A stretch of 37,043 nucleotides of DNA from Alphaproteobacteria bacterium (GTDB lineage: Bacteria; Pseudomonadota; Alphaproteobacteria; Puniceispirillales; Marisalimonadaceae), in the NCBI GenBank assembly GCA_004213885.1, contig SGYL01000014.1, forward strand, positions 1-37,043, written 5' to 3'. Below are positions 7,475-16,324 of the stretch, piece after piece. The number at the start of each line of letters is the position of its first letter. The stretch's first letter is position 1. The notes under the pieces are model-generated. The model was not told the DNA's origin. It made no database searches and was given only the letters and a program-made list of their open reading frames with translations. Position numbers and translations under genes: made by a program.

Positions 7475-8311
7475 ATGAGTAAGGACAATTATATAGCTGA
7501 TTATCTACCAGCGCCAATTATAAAAAATGAAAATCAGAGATTGGAAGCCGTCAAAAGAACTGGCGCCATGTATTTGGATCAGGATGAACTTTATGATGTA
7601 TATTGTTATTTAGCAAAAGAAATTACTGGATGTCCAGTAAGTTGGACTGGCCTAATTGATAGTGAAAATCAATATTGTTTAGCAAGTGATGGGTTCCCTG
7701 AAGATTCATCAAAAAAAATACCAAGAAATCAAACTTTTTGCCAATACGCGTTAGACAAAACAGAACCTCTTATAATACAAAATATGAAAACTGATTTAAC
7801 TTTTAAAAATCATCCATTAGTTAAAGAAGGGATCGTTAAATTTTATGCAGCATTTCCAATAGTAACATCTGATGGTTATACTTTAGGAACATTATGTGTC
7901 AGCAGTGACAAAGCAGTTGAACTTACTAAAAATCAAATTAAATCACTTAAAAGTTTATCTAGAAAAATGGCTTATCAATTAGAAATACAAGAAAATTTTA
8001 GAAATAAGAGTGCTGAAAATTTGATACAAATTATAAACAAAATTTCGCAATATGTAGAAAATTTAAAAATTAATAATTTAAAAACAATTTTAAAATTTTT
8101 TTCAGATCAGACCATCGATGATATCGAAAAAAATTATTTACTAAAAATTAAAGTAATTAAAAAATCATCTGAAAAATTTGAAATTTCAGATTTTGGGAAT
8201 AAATTAAAAAGTGAACTTTCTCTGGATAAAGGTATATTAAAGAGAGTAAAAAATTTATCAAATAATGAAAATGATTTAGACAATTTATTTAGTGAAATTA
8301 GGAATAATTAG
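7475..8311 (+). CDS. GAF-domain sensor-like protein without recognised output domain
   Basis: A 278-aa soluble protein. Residues about 25-172 are a GAF domain of the type common in sensor kinases, including ITGCPVSWTGLID, the NQTFCQYAL turn, and KFYAAFPIVTSDGYTLGTLCV. Such domains bind small ligands or chromophores. The last 100 residues are Lys/Asn-rich and helical, possibly coiled coil, and contain no kinase, GGDEF or HTH domain that I can recognise. It overlaps the next gene by one base (TAG/GTG) and begins an operon with an unknown protein, a haloalkane-dehalogenase-like hydrolase and a DUF952 protein. It may sense a ligand and act through a partner protein. Confidence 0.8.
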   Translation: MSKDNYIADYLPAPIIKNENQRLEAVKRTGAMYLDQDELYDVYCYLAKEITGCPVSWTGLIDSENQYCLASDGFPEDSSKKIPRNQTFCQYALDKTEPLIIQNMKTDLTFKNHPLVKEGIVKFYAAFPIVTSDGYTLGTLCVSSDKAVELTKNQIKSLKSLSRKMAYQLEIQENFRNKSAENLIQIINKISQYVENLKINNLKTILKFFSDQTIDDIEKNYLLKIKVIKKSSEKFEISDFGNKLKSELSLDKGILKRVKNLSNNENDLDNLFSEIRNN

Positions 8312-8622
8312 TGTTTGGGAAAATATTAAATTTTAGATTTCCATCAGTTAGTGAGGCAAAGTTAGCAGCCTCATTTTGCTCCGAAAAGTTTGGTTCAAAA
8401 ATATCAGATTATAATATAATAGGTCTTAACATATTTATTAGTCAGTTAGGAGATCTTAATGTATCAATTAAATTTGAAAATTCAAATGCACTTAATAAAT
8501 TTGAGACTAATTATGAAGATATAATCTCAGACTTAAAAAAAAGTTTAGCTTTTAAAGAAAATAATTTTGTCGGTGTCTGTGCATATACATATGAAAAAGA
8601 AGCAACTCTCACAGAGAACTAG
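8311..8622 (+). CDS. Hypothetical 103-aa protein
   Basis: Not recognised. It is a small soluble protein starting with GTG that overlaps the GAF gene stop by one base, and the next gene begins 2 bases after its stop, so it is surely translated in the operon. The alternation of short strands and helices (KILNFRFPSVSEAKLAASFCSEK near the start, then DLNVSIKFENSNALNKFETNYE) resembles small ferredoxin-like or dimeric alpha/beta-barrel proteins, but no motif confirms this. A partner of the GAF protein is possible from position alone. Confidence 0.7.
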   Translation: MFGKILNFRFPSVSEAKLAASFCSEKFGSKISDYNIIGLNIFISQLGDLNVSIKFENSNALNKFETNYEDIISDLKKSLAFKENNFVGVCAYTYEKEATLTEN

Positions 8623-8624
8623 TA

Positions 8625-9536
8625 ATGATTGAAGCTAAAGAAAATTTTAATAACACGTGGCCTTTTAAAGCTAATTTTTTCTCAGGTAATTGTTTTAAAC
8701 AACATTATGTTGATGAAGGTAAGGAAAATAAAAAAGTAATTTTATGCCTTCATGGTGAACCTACATGGGGATATATATATAGACATTTTATTAGAGAATT
8801 ATCTAAGGATTTCAGAGTAGTAGTTCCAGATTTAATGGGTTTTGGAAAATCTGAAACACCAAAAAATAAAGAATATTCTCTAAAGACCCATGTTGAAAAT
8901 TTAGAAAATTTAGTAAACTACTTAAAATTAGAAAATATATATTTTGTTGGACAAGATTGGGGTGGCCCAATTTTAGGAGCATATACTTTACGTAATTTAA
9001 AAAATACCAAAGGTATGTTTTTGATTAATACAATTCTTGGATATAGCAGAACTGACAAACCTAAAGAATTAACCCCATGGTTTAAATGGATTAAAAAAAA
9101 TGAAGATAATGGTACACTAGAGGTGTTATTAGGAGAATTGAACACAACTATTTTATCAATAATGAAAATATTAAATTTTACAAATAGTTCTATAATCGAT
9201 GATAATTGGATAAAAGCATATGCTTCCCCTTTTCCAAATAGGGATAGTTGTTTAGGAGCAATCAATTTTCCACTTGATGTTCTTCATGGAAGAATGGTTC
9301 CATTTATAATTAGCTGCTTAAAAAATGCAGATATGAAATCTTTTTTAGAAATTCCAGCTGAACTGGTGTATGGAATGAAAGATAGAGCGATTGATCCTGA
9401 TTATGCCATAAATGATTTTAAAGCATTATATCCTAATTCTAAAGTAACCAAATTAGAGAATGCAGGTCATTTTTCCCAAGAAGATGAACCTTATAAAATT
9501 ATTGAATTAATAAAAGAATTTGTCAGCAATCATTAA
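8625..9536 (+). CDS. Haloalkane-dehalogenase-like alpha/beta hydrolase
   Basis: 303 aa. Seen: HGEPTWGYIYR (43-53), as in subfamily-I haloalkane dehalogenases; the nucleophile elbow GQDWGGP with Asp111 and halide-stabilising Trp112; a YASPFPNRDSCLGAINFP cap segment (199-216); and a C-terminal acid candidate in MKDRAIDPDYA plus His282 in NAGHFSQED. Asp as nucleophile excludes ordinary Ser esterases. Epoxide hydrolases also use Asp, but typically have HGFP at the oxyanion loop and cap tyrosines. It would convert haloalkanes to alcohols plus halide, although many homologues have unknown substrates. It lies inside the GAF operon, between the 103-aa gene and the DUF952 gene, which it overlaps by one base. 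Confidence 0.8.
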   Translation: MIEAKENFNNTWPFKANFFSGNCFKQHYVDEGKENKKVILCLHGEPTWGYIYRHFIRELSKDFRVVVPDLMGFGKSETPKNKEYSLKTHVENLENLVNYLKLENIYFVGQDWGGPILGAYTLRNLKNTKGMFLINTILGYSRTDKPKELTPWFKWIKKNEDNGTLEVLLGELNTTILSIMKILNFTNSSIIDDNWIKAYASPFPNRDSCLGAINFPLDVLHGRMVPFIISCLKNADMKSFLEIPAELVYGMKDRAIDPDYAINDFKALYPNSKVTKLENAGHFSQEDEPYKIIELIKEFVSNH

Positions 9537-9901
9537 TGAACTCAAACTTTGTTTTCAAAATTTTAGAGCACAAAGAATGGTTTAATAAAGAAGAAGAATA
9601 TAAAGGGTCTTTAATTGATTTAAAAGATGGTTTTATTCATCTGTCTAAGAACAATCAGATATATGAAACCTGTAAGAAACATTTTTTTGGTAAAGAAAAT
9701 TTAATTGTAATTTATTTTAAAATTAAAGATTTGGAAAATAATTTAAAGTGGGAAAAATCTAGAAACGATGATTTATTTCCTCATTATTATGGAAAAATAA
9801 AAAAAAAATTAATGATTGGATTTTTTAAGATTCGAAGAATTAGTGATGGCAGTCATGAATTTCCTGAAGACTTTATCACTGGAAAACTTTTTAATAAATA
9901 A
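9536..9901 (+). CDS. DUF952 domain protein
   Basis: A 121-aa protein of the DUF952 family. Characteristic pieces are FKILEHKEW at the N-terminus, GSLIDLKDGFIHLSKNNQI (24-42), the HF.GKENL turn, and WEKSRNDDLFPHYYGKI. The ADP-ribosyltransferase-like fold has been proposed for the family, but no biochemical role is established. Start ATG overlaps the dehalogenase-like stop (TAATG), so it ends the GAF operon. Its last 93 bases overlap the 3' end of the convergent glycosyltransferase gene. That is a long overlap, and both frames look real. Confidence 0.85.
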   Translation: MNSNFVFKILEHKEWFNKEEEYKGSLIDLKDGFIHLSKNNQIYETCKKHFFGKENLIVIYFKIKDLENNLKWEKSRNDDLFPHYYGKIKKKLMIGFFKIRRISDGSHEFPEDFITGKLFNK

Positions 9902-10915
9902 TAGTCTTGCATTTTTACCCAATCGATCTCTTTTATTTTGATTATTAATAGCTTCAAAAATTACATTTTCTAATTCTTTTTCATTAAGTGTATCAACATT
10001 CCAACCTGTTTCATTATTTACTACAGCATCTAAAACGCCACCATCTACTCCAGAGATAGAAGGTACTGAAAATTTTGCAGCTTCAATATAAGATATTCCA
10101 AATCCTTCAACAGAATTTTTAACTTTGTAAGACGGCATAATGAACAAATTTGAATTTAACAAAATCTGTTCTTTTGATTCTTCATTAACAAAATTTTTAA
10201 TTTTTATATACTTATTCAACTTGTAATAATCTATTTGTTTATTAATTTTTTCTTTTAAATAACCATCGCCATATATTGACCATGTAAAATTATTTATTGA
10301 ATTTTTTTCTACTAAGTTTTTTAAGGCTTTTATTACAGGTAAAAAACCTTTTCTCTCTTCTAATCTTGAGATAGTTGTAAGTATAAGATCTTTTTTATTA
10401 GATGATTTTTTATGAATTTTAATTTCATCATTTTCTAGTTCATATGTTGGTGGAATGACATGGATTTTATTTTCAGGAAATTTGGAAATATTTAAAAAAA
10501 TATTTTTTGTATAATTTGAAGAAGAAATAACAATACTTACCTTTTCTAATAGTTTATTGATTTTATTTTGTTTTGACTTGGACAAATATTCTTGACCGTG
10601 TGCAAGCATTACAACTTTGTTATTTGTATTTGGTAAAGCGTTAAGAGATTTCCAACTATCACAAATAATGATGTCATCTTTTTTTAAAATTTTTTTTAAT
10701 TTTATTTTTTTAATCAATGGTCTTAGAAATTTTGGAAAGTTAGAAAAATTAAATTTAATTTTATAACTTCTTATGGGATGAGAATCTGGTATATTATGAT
10801 CTGGTAAAACAAAGGTTGGAACTGTTTTTGAAAAATTCTTTGCTAATGCAGACATAACACTTTGCATTCCTCCAAAACGAGGAGGAAAAGTTTGTGTAAC
10901 AATTATAACTCTCAT
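9809..10915 (-). CDS. Glycosyltransferase family 4 (GT-B)
   Basis: Transfers a sugar from a nucleotide donor, probably for a surface glycan or lipid. Seen: an N-terminal TQTFPPRFGGMQSVMSALA motif typical of GT4, a second Rossmann half starting LTTISRLEERKGFLPVIKAL, and the donor-site signature EGFGISYIEAAKFSVPSI with the conserved E-x7-E spacing. No signal peptide or membrane span is visible. The reading frame is open from a TTG at 10931-10933, but I chose the ATG at 10913-10915 because the conserved strand (MRVIIVTQTFPP) begins right there; neither start has an SD. The final 31 codons overlap the convergent DUF952 gene. It stands alone on its strand with no glycan cluster around it. Confidence 0.85.
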   Translation of the reverse strand: MRVIIVTQTFPPRFGGMQSVMSALAKNFSKTVPTFVLPDHNIPDSHPIRSYKIKFNFSNFPKFLRPLIKKIKLKKILKKDDIIICDSWKSLNALPNTNNKVVMLAHGQEYLSKSKQNKINKLLEKVSIVISSSNYTKNIFLNISKFPENKIHVIPPTYELENDEIKIHKKSSNKKDLILTTISRLEERKGFLPVIKALKNLVEKNSINNFTWSIYGDGYLKEKINKQIDYYKLNKYIKIKNFVNEESKEQILLNSNLFIMPSYKVKNSVEGFGISYIEAAKFSVPSISGVDGGVLDAVVNNETGWNVDTLNEKELENVIFEAINNQNKRDRLGKNARLLFIKKFSSDKVFRKFMTAITNSSNLKKSNH

Positions 10916-10978
10916 TTTTTTGATTATATTCAAATATTTTGTGTAGTATATTACTATTAAATTTAAGAAGGTAAGAAT

Positions 10979-11587
10979 ATGTATAAATTAACTTATAGTC
11001 CAGCCTCTCCTTATGTAAGGAAGGTTAGATTAGCAGGCTATCTTTCTGGTTTAAATGATCAGATAGAATTATTAAATCCAGATCATGAAACTCATATTAA
11101 AATGAAATCAAACAATCCATTAGGAAAGATACCGGTTTTAATGACCCCAAACAATCAGTATATTTTTGATAGTCGTGTAATTGTTGAATTATTTAATGAT
11201 ACTTCAGGTAAGTTATATCCTAATGATGATAATAAAAAAATAATTTTAACTAACGCTGCTCTTGCTGAAGGTCTTGTTGATGCATCTCTTCTTTACGTTT
11301 ATTCAATTAGATATTCAGGAGATCAAAAACCATCAGAAGTATGGCAAAAGCTTCAATTAACTAAGATTAAAAACACTATAGATTATTTGGATACAAATGT
11401 TTTGAATGATTTTAATTCTTCGAACCTATTCATATCACATATAGGTTTAATTGTTGCACTCGATTATTTGAATTTTAGAAAAATTTACGATTGGGAATTG
11501 AAAACAAAAAACTTGGATGCATGGCATAAACAAGTTAGTGCATCTTTGCCTGGTTATAAAGAAACCTATCCTAAAGATCCTTCTTAA
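10979..11587 (+). CDS. Glutathione S-transferase family protein
   Basis: A 202-aa protein with a thioredoxin-like N-terminal domain and an all-helical C-terminal domain. The SPASPYVRKVRLA segment (7-19) holds the putative catalytic Ser. NPLGKIPVLMT (46-56) carries the cis-proline, and IFDSRVIVELF (61-71) the glutathione gamma-glutamyl Ser. This matches the bacterial beta/zeta-like GSTs. It has a good ribosome site, AAGAAGG, before the ATG. It is monocistronic, and its stop overlaps the convergent glycerate kinase stop by four bases. Detoxification or isomerase function is possible; the substrate is not visible. Confidence 0.88.
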   Translation: MYKLTYSPASPYVRKVRLAGYLSGLNDQIELLNPDHETHIKMKSNNPLGKIPVLMTPNNQYIFDSRVIVELFNDTSGKLYPNDDNKKIILTNAALAEGLVDASLLYVYSIRYSGDQKPSEVWQKLQLTKIKNTIDYLDTNVLNDFNSSNLFISHIGLIVALDYLNFRKIYDWELKTKNLDAWHKQVSASLPGYKETYPKDPS

Positions 11588-12840
11588 TTTGGAAGAATAA
11601 GTACAGCTCTAAAATCATTAACATTAGTTAATGTAGGCCCAGTGAAAATAAGATCACTGGTTTTTTCAAAAAAACTAAATGAATCGTTATTATTTAAGTA
11701 TTTTTTTATATCTAAATTTAGTTTTGTAGAAGTTAAAAATGTTTCGTAAGAAAAAAAAGCACCCGCATTATCTTCACTTCCATCTATTCCATCAGTATCT
11801 ACTGAAAGTCCAAGTATATTTTTATTTCCTTTTAAGGTATTGACCATAGACAGAGCAAATTCTGAATTTCTACCACCTTTGCCGAAACCATTTACTTTTA
11901 CTGTAGTTTCTCCTCCTGAGAGTAGTAATATAGGGTTTTCCAAGGATATATTTTTATAATGTTGTTCTTTTTTAATTTTAAGGGCAAGATTTGCCATCCT
12001 TTTACCTTCCTCCGAAGCAATCCCCTCTAGTTTATCTGAAAGAATAATAGGCGAAAAACCTATTTTTTTTGCTAAATTTGCTGCTGCTTTCAGTGCTTTC
12101 ATTGGAGATGCTATCAAATGAAAATTTTCATTTATACCTTGTGGCAGAAGATTATTTTTAATAATAGATAAAATTTCTTTTGAGATTTTTATTTTATAAT
12201 TATCTAAAATTTCGAAAAACTTGTTTGTATCATTATTAGTATATATTGTTGGTCCAGAGCCAATAAAACTTGGATCGTCACCAGGAATGTCAGAAATTCC
12301 ATAAGTAATACAATTAGAAGGTTTTATTAATTCTAATAATCTTCCTCCTTTCACTGCAGAAATAGACTGCCTTACAATATTCATTTCATCTATAGATGCT
12401 CCAGATTTCAAAAGTTCATTATTAATTTTTTGTTTTTCATCAAAACTTATTCCATCAAGAGGGGAGCACAATAATGCAGATGCTCCACCAGAGATAAGGA
12501 AAATGACTAGATCATCTTTGGATGTTTTTTTTGCGATTTTTATTATTTGTTTTGTAGCATTATAGCCATTTAAATCAGGGATTGGATGTGATGCTTCTAC
12601 CACTTTGATTTTTTTAGTTTTAACAAAATGATCATACCTTGTTATAACCAAACCTTCTAAATCAAATGGACATTGTTCTTCAAAAGCTTTAGCCATACTT
12701 CCTGCTGCTTTCCCTGCACCTAAAACATAAATTTCCCCTTTTGGTTTTTTTAGTAATTTTGGAAAATTATGGACAGGTTTAGCTGCGTTTATTGCTTTTT
12801 CCATAATAAGTAATAATTGTTGTTTATTATTTTTAATCAT
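11584..12840 (-). CDS. gckA: Glycerate 2-kinase (MOFRL family; GckA/TtuD)
   Basis: Phosphorylates D-glycerate to 2-phosphoglycerate with ATP, feeding hydroxypyruvate, glycerate and tartrate carbon into lower glycolysis. At 418 aa the two-domain length is right. Motifs: VLGAGKAAGSMAKAFEE (34-50), VEASHPIPDLNGYNA, FLISGGASALLCSP, GDDPSFIGSGPT, and the MOFRL-domain block LLSGGETTVKVNGFGKGGRN followed by LSVDTDGIDGSEDNAGA. Older annotations call this family hydroxypyruvate reductase (TtuD). It is monocistronic here, about 8 kb from the tartrate-dehydrogenase-like gene, which would supply its substrate. No regulator is adjacent. Confidence 0.9.
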   Translation of the reverse strand: MIKNNKQQLLLIMEKAINAAKPVHNFPKLLKKPKGEIYVLGAGKAAGSMAKAFEEQCPFDLEGLVITRYDHFVKTKKIKVVEASHPIPDLNGYNATKQIIKIAKKTSKDDLVIFLISGGASALLCSPLDGISFDEKQKINNELLKSGASIDEMNIVRQSISAVKGGRLLELIKPSNCITYGISDIPGDDPSFIGSGPTIYTNNDTNKFFEILDNYKIKISKEILSIIKNNLLPQGINENFHLIASPMKALKAAANLAKKIGFSPIILSDKLEGIASEEGKRMANLALKIKKEQHYKNISLENPILLLSGGETTVKVNGFGKGGRNSEFALSMVNTLKGNKNILGLSVDTDGIDGSEDNAGAFFSYETFLTSTKLNLDIKKYLNNNDSFSFFEKTSDLIFTGPTLTNVNDFRAVLILPN

Positions 12841-12905
12841 AAAAAAATTGTATTAACTTTGAACTAATTTATTATTTTAATTTAATCGTAGTAAGGGGAA
12901 TTTAT

Positions 12906-13694
12906 ATGTCAATTATTGATGGTCAAAAGATTAACAATACGTTTTTTATTTCTATAAATAATCCTAAATCAAAAAACTCAATGGTTCCAGGGTTTCATCC
13001 GCAGTTACAGAGTAAAATTGATGAAGCCGAAAATTCAAAAGATATAAATTCAATAATTATTTTTGGGGAAGGCGGGTTCTTTTGTGCAGGAGGAGACCTT
13101 AATAGTTTAAAAACTAGAAGAGACATGACAGCGCCTCAGAGATTGGAAACTCTTGAGCAATTAAATGGAACAATAAAAAAAATCAAAAATTGTTCCAAAC
13201 CTACAATCGCAGCAGTTGAAGGTGGAGCAGCAGGTGCAGGGGTTTCTCTTGCAATTGCATGTGATTTTTTGATTATGTCAGATAAGAGTTTTTTATCTCT
13301 TGCTTATGTAAAAATTGGGCTTACTCCAGATGGTGGGGTTACAAAACTTTTAGCAGAAGTTTTACCAAAACAAATCTTGTCAGAAATGGCGTTAATTGGA
13401 GATAGAATTTTTGCAAAAAAATTATTTGATCTAGGTTTTTTAAATTTCATTTCAGATGCGGGTGAAGTTAAAACAGATGCTTTAAAGTTTTCTGAAAAAT
13501 TTAAAAATTTACCTCAAAATGCAATGTTTAGAATAAAAACATTAATTCATCATTCTTATGATAATAATTTTGATGATCAAATGAAATTAGAAGCTAATTT
13601 GATGGCCGAATCTCAAGGAGATAAAGAAAGCATGGAGGGAATAGATTCTTTTCTAGAAAAAAGAGAACCAAATTTTTCAAAATTCAGATCATAA
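12906..13694 (+). CDS. Enoyl-CoA hydratase/isomerase (crotonase) family
   Basis: 262-aa crotonase-fold enzyme acting on acyl-CoA. Seen: FFCAGGDLNSLKTRRDM, giving the first oxyanion-hole element, GGAAGAGVSLAIACDFLIMSD for the second, and AYVKIGLTPDGGVTKLLAE. In that block the usual catalytic Glu of hydratases before IGL is replaced and an Asp sits in PDGG, a pattern common in isomerase-type members such as PaaG. So it may be an isomerase rather than a hydratase. The ATG has a strong SD (AAGGGGAA). It begins a plus-strand run with a transglycosylase, nitroreductase and MFS transporter, spaced 29, 36 and 5 bases. Confidence 0.88.
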   Translation: MSIIDGQKINNTFFISINNPKSKNSMVPGFHPQLQSKIDEAENSKDINSIIIFGEGGFFCAGGDLNSLKTRRDMTAPQRLETLEQLNGTIKKIKNCSKPTIAAVEGGAAGAGVSLAIACDFLIMSDKSFLSLAYVKIGLTPDGGVTKLLAEVLPKQILSEMALIGDRIFAKKLFDLGFLNFISDAGEVKTDALKFSEKFKNLPQNAMFRIKTLIHHSYDNNFDDQMKLEANLMAESQGDKESMEGIDSFLEKREPNFSKFRS

Positions 13695-13723
13695 ATTTGG
13701 CATTTTATTTGCTCTAGATATGA

Positions 13724-14392
13724 ATGGGATTAATAAAAAATCTATTTTTCATACTTGTATTACTATTTTCTGAAACTGCTTTTTCGAAGTTAAATTATTC
13801 TAACACTTGTCAAAACGAAATAAATGTTATTGAAAAACAAATTGATATTCCAAAAGGTTTATTGACTGCGATTGGAAAAACTGAATCAGGAAGATTTAAA
13901 GATAATAAGACTATTGTAATTTGGCCTTGGACAATAAATACAGGTAAAAAAAGTTTATTTTTTGATAATAAATTACAAATGAAAAACTTTGTTGTAAATG
14001 AATTAAAAAAAGAAAACTATAATTTAGATGTTGGTTGTATGCAGATAAATCTGAAATGGCATGGGTCGAAATTTAAAAATATATTAGATGTATTAGATCC
14101 AATGGTAAATATTTCTTATGCAACGTCATTTTTATATGAATTACATTCTAATTTTGGTGACTGGGATGAGGCTATAAAAAGATATCATTCATCTAAACCT
14201 AAAAAAAATATAAAATATCATCAAAAAGTTTTAGCAAACTGGAATTCAAACATTATAAAATACAAAAAAGTTAAGGTTGCTAAGCTAGACAATTTAGAAA
14301 GCCATATTAAAAACTTTCAACCTAGATTGTATGATAACATAAAAAAAATTATGTACTTTAGAAATATTTTTATGCAACAATCTGAGAATTAA
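13724..14392 (+). CDS. Periplasmic lytic transglycosylase (SLT domain)
   Basis: 222 aa with a signal peptide (residues 1-21, hydrophobic FFILVLLF, then a polar stretch before KLNYS). The SLT domain covers about 36-155: IDIPKGLLTAIGKTESGRF contains catalytic Glu54, WPWTIN (67-72) is a pattern I associate with alphaproteobacterial members, and LDVGCMQINLKWHG (101-114) matches the SLT Gly-x-MQIN motif. It would cleave peptidoglycan glycan strands to anhydromuropeptides. The C-terminal 60 residues are Lys-rich and unassigned. Its neighbours are metabolic, so its place in the run looks like chance clustering rather than a secretion system. Confidence 0.85.
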   Translation: MGLIKNLFFILVLLFSETAFSKLNYSNTCQNEINVIEKQIDIPKGLLTAIGKTESGRFKDNKTIVIWPWTINTGKKSLFFDNKLQMKNFVVNELKKENYNLDVGCMQINLKWHGSKFKNILDVLDPMVNISYATSFLYELHSNFGDWDEAIKRYHSSKPKKNIKYHQKVLANWNSNIIKYKKVKVAKLDNLESHIKNFQPRLYDNIKKIMYFRNIFMQQSEN

Positions 14393-14428
14393 ACTTATAA
14401 TTAATTCAAATTCAGAAGTGGTGTTAAT

Positions 14429-15100
14429 ATGGATGTATATAATTCTCTAATTTCAAGAAGATCAGTCAGACGTTTTCTTCCAAAAGAAGTTGATCAAAAT
14501 AAAATAAAAAAGATTTTAGAAGGTGCTGCCTTTGCACCAAGTGGCCATAATATTCAACCTTGGCATGTATATGTTGTAACGGGTGATAAAAAGAAAAAGA
14601 TTACAAATGAAATCATAAACTCAATTGAAAGTGGAGAAGCAAAAAATTTTAAGCAAGAATTTGATTATTATCCAACTGAGTGGTACGAGCCTTATATTTC
14701 AAGAAGAAGAGCTGTAGGGTTTGAACTCTATAAACTACTTGGCATTGCAAAAGATGATTATGATGCTAGAAATAAACAAATGCAGGAGAATTTTCATTTT
14801 TTTGGAGCGCCTGTAGGGATGTTTATAACTATGGATAGAAGGCTTGCAGAAGGAACTTTTATTGATTTGGGAATGTTTATACAAAGTATTTTGGTAGGTG
14901 CAAGAGGAGAAGGACTACATACTTGTGGTCAAGTAGCATTTACAAAATTTCATACTATACTGAGTAAAGAATTAAAATTTGATGAAAATGAAATGTTAGT
15001 TTGTGGTGTGTCAATGGGCTATGAAGATGAGAGTGCACCAGAAAATAAATTGAGAGTTGAAAAGTTAAAACATGATCAGTTCTCAACATTTATTGATTAA
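14429..15100 (+). CDS. Nitroreductase family FMN oxidoreductase
   Basis: A 223-aa flavoenzyme of the nitroreductase superfamily. The N-terminal MDVYNSLISRRSVRRFLP supplies FMN-phosphate-binding Arg10/Arg11, APSGHNIQPWHVYVV (36-50) is the usual FMN loop, and LGMFIQSILVGARGEGLHTC sits in the dimer core. It reduces quinones, nitro groups or related acceptors with NAD(P)H. The MFS gene begins 5 bases after its stop, so the two are probably cotranslated; the transporter might handle its substrate. The exact substrate cannot be read. Confidence 0.9.
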   Translation: MDVYNSLISRRSVRRFLPKEVDQNKIKKILEGAAFAPSGHNIQPWHVYVVTGDKKKKITNEIINSIESGEAKNFKQEFDYYPTEWYEPYISRRRAVGFELYKLLGIAKDDYDARNKQMQENFHFFGAPVGMFITMDRRLAEGTFIDLGMFIQSILVGARGEGLHTCGQVAFTKFHTILSKELKFDENEMLVCGVSMGYEDESAPENKLRVEKLKHDQFSTFID

Positions 15101-15105
15101 TTTTT

Positions 15106-16314
15106 ATGAAATTATTTAACATTGAGGCATCAAGAAATTTAACTTTACCAGATATGTACATTAATGTTGGTCATTTCCTTGATCATTTCATGATGTTGAT
15201 TTTTGCTAAAGCTGCATTTGATGCAGGCCGTCATTTTGGTCTTGGTTATGATGAAATTATTATTTATGGAACTTTAGGTTTATTTTTATTTGGGGCTGCT
15301 GCGCCACTAGCTGGGTGGTTGGCAGACAAATATTCAAGGTCGATTATAATAATAATTTATCCTTTTGGTGTATCATTAGGTGCATTTTTATGTTTTTTAT
15401 CTTCTTCTCCAATTATGCTAGGTTTTTCAATTGGAGTAATTGGTTTTTTTGCCGCTATTTTTCATCCAGTTGGTATTGCGATGTTGATAAGAGATTCAAA
15501 AAAAGTAGGTTTTAGGTTAGGAGTAAATGGTGTTTGGGGTAATATGGGAGTTGCTGCTGCTCCAGTTTTAACTGGCTTTATAATTTTAAATTCAAATTGG
15601 CAATTGAGCTTTTTAGTCCCTTCAATAATTTGTTTAATTTTTGGGCTTGCTCAATTAAGAGGTTTTAAAGAAATTGATATTAAAGAAGAAAAAACTAAAC
15701 AAAAAACATCAAATGGTCTTGTTGAAGGATGGAAAATAGTTTTAATTTCACTTACCATGACGACATTAGCTGGGGGGTTTATCTTTGGTTCATTAACTTT
15801 TTTGATACCAAGAATATTTGAAGTAAATTTATCTGGAATTTCTGTTGATATTGCAATAACAGGATTATTAGCGGGAATTGTTTATGCTATAGCGTCATTA
15901 TCTCAAGTTGGTGTCGGGTATTTAATTGATAGATATTCGCCTAAAATAATTTTAGGTTTTGTTGGAATAGGCCAGTTTTTTTTAATTTATTTATCGAGTT
16001 TATATATCGATTATGCTTTATTTTTTGTAATGTTAATGGCAATGTTTTTTGTTTTTGGTCAAGTGCCAATTACCGACGCAATTCTTGTAAGATATGTTGA
16101 TGATCGATGGAGAGCAAGAATACTTTCAATTAAATTTTTGATAAATCTTTGTGCTGGTGCTTCTGTTTTACCTTTAGTTTCATTGTTTCTAGGTTATGGA
16201 TATAATTTTAGTGACTTGTTAATGATATTGTCTTTTTTGGCTATTTTTGTAGTTATTTCTGCTTATATGTTACCTAAAATAAAAGATAATAAGCCTAAAT
16301 TAAAAACAGCTTAG
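15106..16314 (+). CDS. MFS transporter, fosmidomycin-resistance-like
   Basis: 402 aa with about 12 transmembrane segments. The N-terminal NVGHFLDHFMMLIFAKAAF and the FFAAIFHPVGIAML segment resemble the Fsr (fosmidomycin resistance) subgroup of the major facilitator superfamily. The loop-2/3 motif appears as GWLADKYSRS. It is an inner-membrane secondary carrier, most likely proton-coupled efflux, but substrate assignment by subgroup is weak. It is the last gene of the crotonase / transglycosylase / nitroreductase run and converges with the MBL hydrolase gene 10 bases away, with no obvious terminator hairpin in that gap. Confidence 0.85.
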   Translation: MKLFNIEASRNLTLPDMYINVGHFLDHFMMLIFAKAAFDAGRHFGLGYDEIIIYGTLGLFLFGAAAPLAGWLADKYSRSIIIIIYPFGVSLGAFLCFLSSSPIMLGFSIGVIGFFAAIFHPVGIAMLIRDSKKVGFRLGVNGVWGNMGVAAAPVLTGFIILNSNWQLSFLVPSIICLIFGLAQLRGFKEIDIKEEKTKQKTSNGLVEGWKIVLISLTMTTLAGGFIFGSLTFLIPRIFEVNLSGISVDIAITGLLAGIVYAIASLSQVGVGYLIDRYSPKIILGFVGIGQFFLIYLSSLYIDYALFFVMLMAMFFVFGQVPITDAILVRYVDDRWRARILSIKFLINLCAGASVLPLVSLFLGYGYNFSDLLMILSFLAIFVVISAYMLPKIKDNKPKLKTA

Positions 16315-16324
16315 TTAAAGAGAA

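Noticed and set aside
10916-10933. TTG start for the glycosyltransferase, six codons before the chosen ATG.
   Set aside because: No ribosome site, and the conserved first strand begins at the ATG; kept only as an alternative.
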